Source: Candidatus Korarchaeota archaeon NZ13-K (lineage in GTDB: Archaea > Korarchaeota > Korarchaeia > Korarchaeales > Korarchaeaceae). Taken from it: a stretch of 40,890 bases of DNA. The stretch is taken from positions 1-40,890 of the forward strand of contig MAIU01000004.1 in NCBI GenBank assembly GCA_003344655.1, in the 5' to 3' direction. Positions 40,174 through 40,890 of the stretch are shown piece by piece (the stretch's first letter is position 1; each line of letters begins with the position of its first letter). A model generated the notes under the pieces. The model worked only from the letters and a program-made list of their open reading frames with translations, did no database searches and was not told where the DNA came from. A program made the translations under genes and the position numbers.

Positions 40174-40614
40174 TCACCTGCTTGGCTTCTCCTTCTTACC
40201 CCGGAGTATCGCCTCCAGCGACACCCCATTGACCTTTATCACCTTGAACCTGACTCCTGGGATGTCGCCCATCGACCTGCCCCTGGAGCCACCGATCCCC
40301 TCAACCACCACCTCATCGTGCTCATTTATCACATTGAGGGCGCCGTCTCCCGGGGCGAAGGCCGTGATTATCACACCATTCTTGGCCAGCTGCACCTTAA
40401 CAGCCTTCCTCAGTCCTGAATGAGGCTGTCTAGCTTCAAGACCAACCTTCTCCAGCACTATGCCCCTGGCCATCGGGGCCCCCTCCAGGGGGTCGAATTT
40501 CTCCTTCAGCCTGTAGAGCCTCCTCCTTATCCTCCAGCTGTGCAGCCTCTTCTCCTTATACTTCTCCCTGAGCATCCTGGCGGCGTAGAGACCCAGCGGG
40601 GATTTCTTACCCAT
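40174..40614 (-). CDS. rps12: 30S ribosomal protein uS12
   Basis: The 146-residue product is archaeal/eukaryotic S12 (S23e type): [20 protein letters not shown] at the start, the decoding-loop region [21 protein letters not shown] (quoted in part) with the conserved Lys, and [20 protein letters not shown] at the end. uS12 sits at the decoding centre and controls accuracy. The ATG follows GGTGATGG at a tight spacing. It is the second gene in the nusA-rps12-rps7 series, with nine bases between it and the NusA gene stop. Confidence 0.97.
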   Translation of the reverse strand: MGKKSPLGLYAARMLREKYKEKRLHSWRIRRRLYRLKEKFDPLEGAPMARGIVLEKVGLEARQPHSGLRKAVKVQLAKNGVIITAFAPGDGALNVINEHDEVVVEGIGGSRGRSMGDIPGVRFKVIKVNGVSLEAILRGKKEKPSR

Positions 40615-40623
40615 CCCATCACC

Positions 40624-40890
40624 TCAAGGGTTATCAGGTGCCCACGTCGCTATTTTAATGTTGTCTATATCATACCACCTCTTGGCGAGGAGCTTGGCCC
40701 TCTTTATCCTCCTCCCGTTCCTCCCTATGGCCACGCTCTTGTCCTCATCCAAAACGTAGGCTATGGCAGTTATCCCATCGCTCTGCTGGACTATCCTCAC
40801 CTTCTTAACCCTTGCCGGGCTCAGAAGATTCATTATGAACCTCTCCGGACTGTCATCGAACTCCACCACCTCTATGTCATAATCCAGATC
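40624..40890 (-). CDS. nusA: NusA-like KH-domain protein, C-terminal part (5' end outside window)
   Basis: The frame is open to the last base of the window, so the start lies beyond it; 88 residues are visible. They contain the end of KH1, the linker DSPERFIMNLLSPARVKKVRI and the complete KH2, with the GRNG-type loop IGRNGRRIKRAKLLAKRWYDID. This is the archaeal NusA-related protein (two KH domains, about 140 residues), which normally precedes uS12 and follows the RNA polymerase large-subunit genes. A GTG at 40869 is internal: the residues upstream of it (DLDYDIEV) match the family's EIVE-type strand. Its role in Archaea (termination or RNA binding) is less clear than in bacteria. Confidence 0.93.
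   Translation of the reverse strand, partial: DLDYDIEVVEFDDSPERFIMNLLSPARVKKVRIVQQSDGITAIAYVLDEDKSVAIGRNGRRIKRAKLLAKRWYDIDNIKIATWAPDNP

Noticed and set aside
1-40890. CRISPR array, transposon, integrated virus or defence island
   Set aside because: No repeat-spacer series, transposase, integrase, capsid or restriction-type gene is present, and codon use looks even; this is housekeeping DNA.

Overview
This window is chromosomal DNA from a thermophilic archaeon, most likely a TACK-lineage organism close to Korarchaeota. The lineage call is inference from gene content and was not tested by a tree. Evidence for Archaea: uL3, uL4, uL23, uL2, uS19, uS10, uS7, uS12, eS8 and eS30; aEF1A; a thermosome; SRP19; Gar1, Nop5 and fibrillarin; Trm1; NFACT/NEMF; an Sm-like protein; DUF460; EndA; Hjc; archease; a UbiA-type lipid enzyme; and AT-rich TATA boxes about 26 nt before starts. 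eS30 argues for TACK rather than Euryarchaeota, but EndA has the double-length form best known from Euryarchaeota. Coding density is very high, AGG/AGA is the dominant Arg codon, and no phage, transposon or CRISPR sequence was seen.

Layout. 1-3.2 kb: end of Hjc, EndA, a Gfo/Idh/MocA dehydrogenase and a UbiA prenyltransferase. 3.2-7.3 kb: a leftward operon of NEMF plus three CBS proteins carrying ten CBS domains. 7.3-8.6 kb: a membrane protein and archease. 8.6-12.2 kb: uL3-uL4-uL23-uL2-uS19, then tRNA-Ser(UGA). 12.2-15.5 kb: a leftward cluster of a four-carbon acid-sugar kinase (DUF1537), a PdxA-family dehydrogenase and a LarA-type nickel racemase/epimerase. 15.6-17.2 kb: aEF1A and uS10. 17.5-24.2 kb: a small membrane protein; a leftward operon of pgk, a degenerate GAPDH relative, an OPT-like transporter and a phosphohexomutase; then an MTA phosphorylase. 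24.2-29.3 kb: thermosome, a DUF4330-like membrane protein and two Wzy-like membrane proteins. 29.3-34 kb: RNA and RNP genes (eS8, SRP19, Gar1, THEP1, Trm1, FlpA, Nop5, and a 55-codon eS30 gene). 34-40.9 kb: DUF460, a surface protein, GlmS, LSm, uS7, uS12 and the end of NusA.

How the genes work together. Most of the window is translation, rRNA/tRNA maturation and central sugar-phosphate metabolism. GlmS and the phosphohexomutase could feed UDP-sugar synthesis for surface glycans, for which the Wzy-like proteins and the glycosylation-site-rich surface protein are candidate users (inference). The acid-sugar cluster would yield dihydroxyacetone phosphate, which enters the pathway containing Pgk. 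The most unusual items are the LarA-PdxA-DUF1537 cluster, the catalytically dead-looking GAPDH relative beside pgk, the CBS array behind NEMF, and the head-to-head THEP1/trm1 pair whose start codons are one base apart with each TATA box inside the partner gene.
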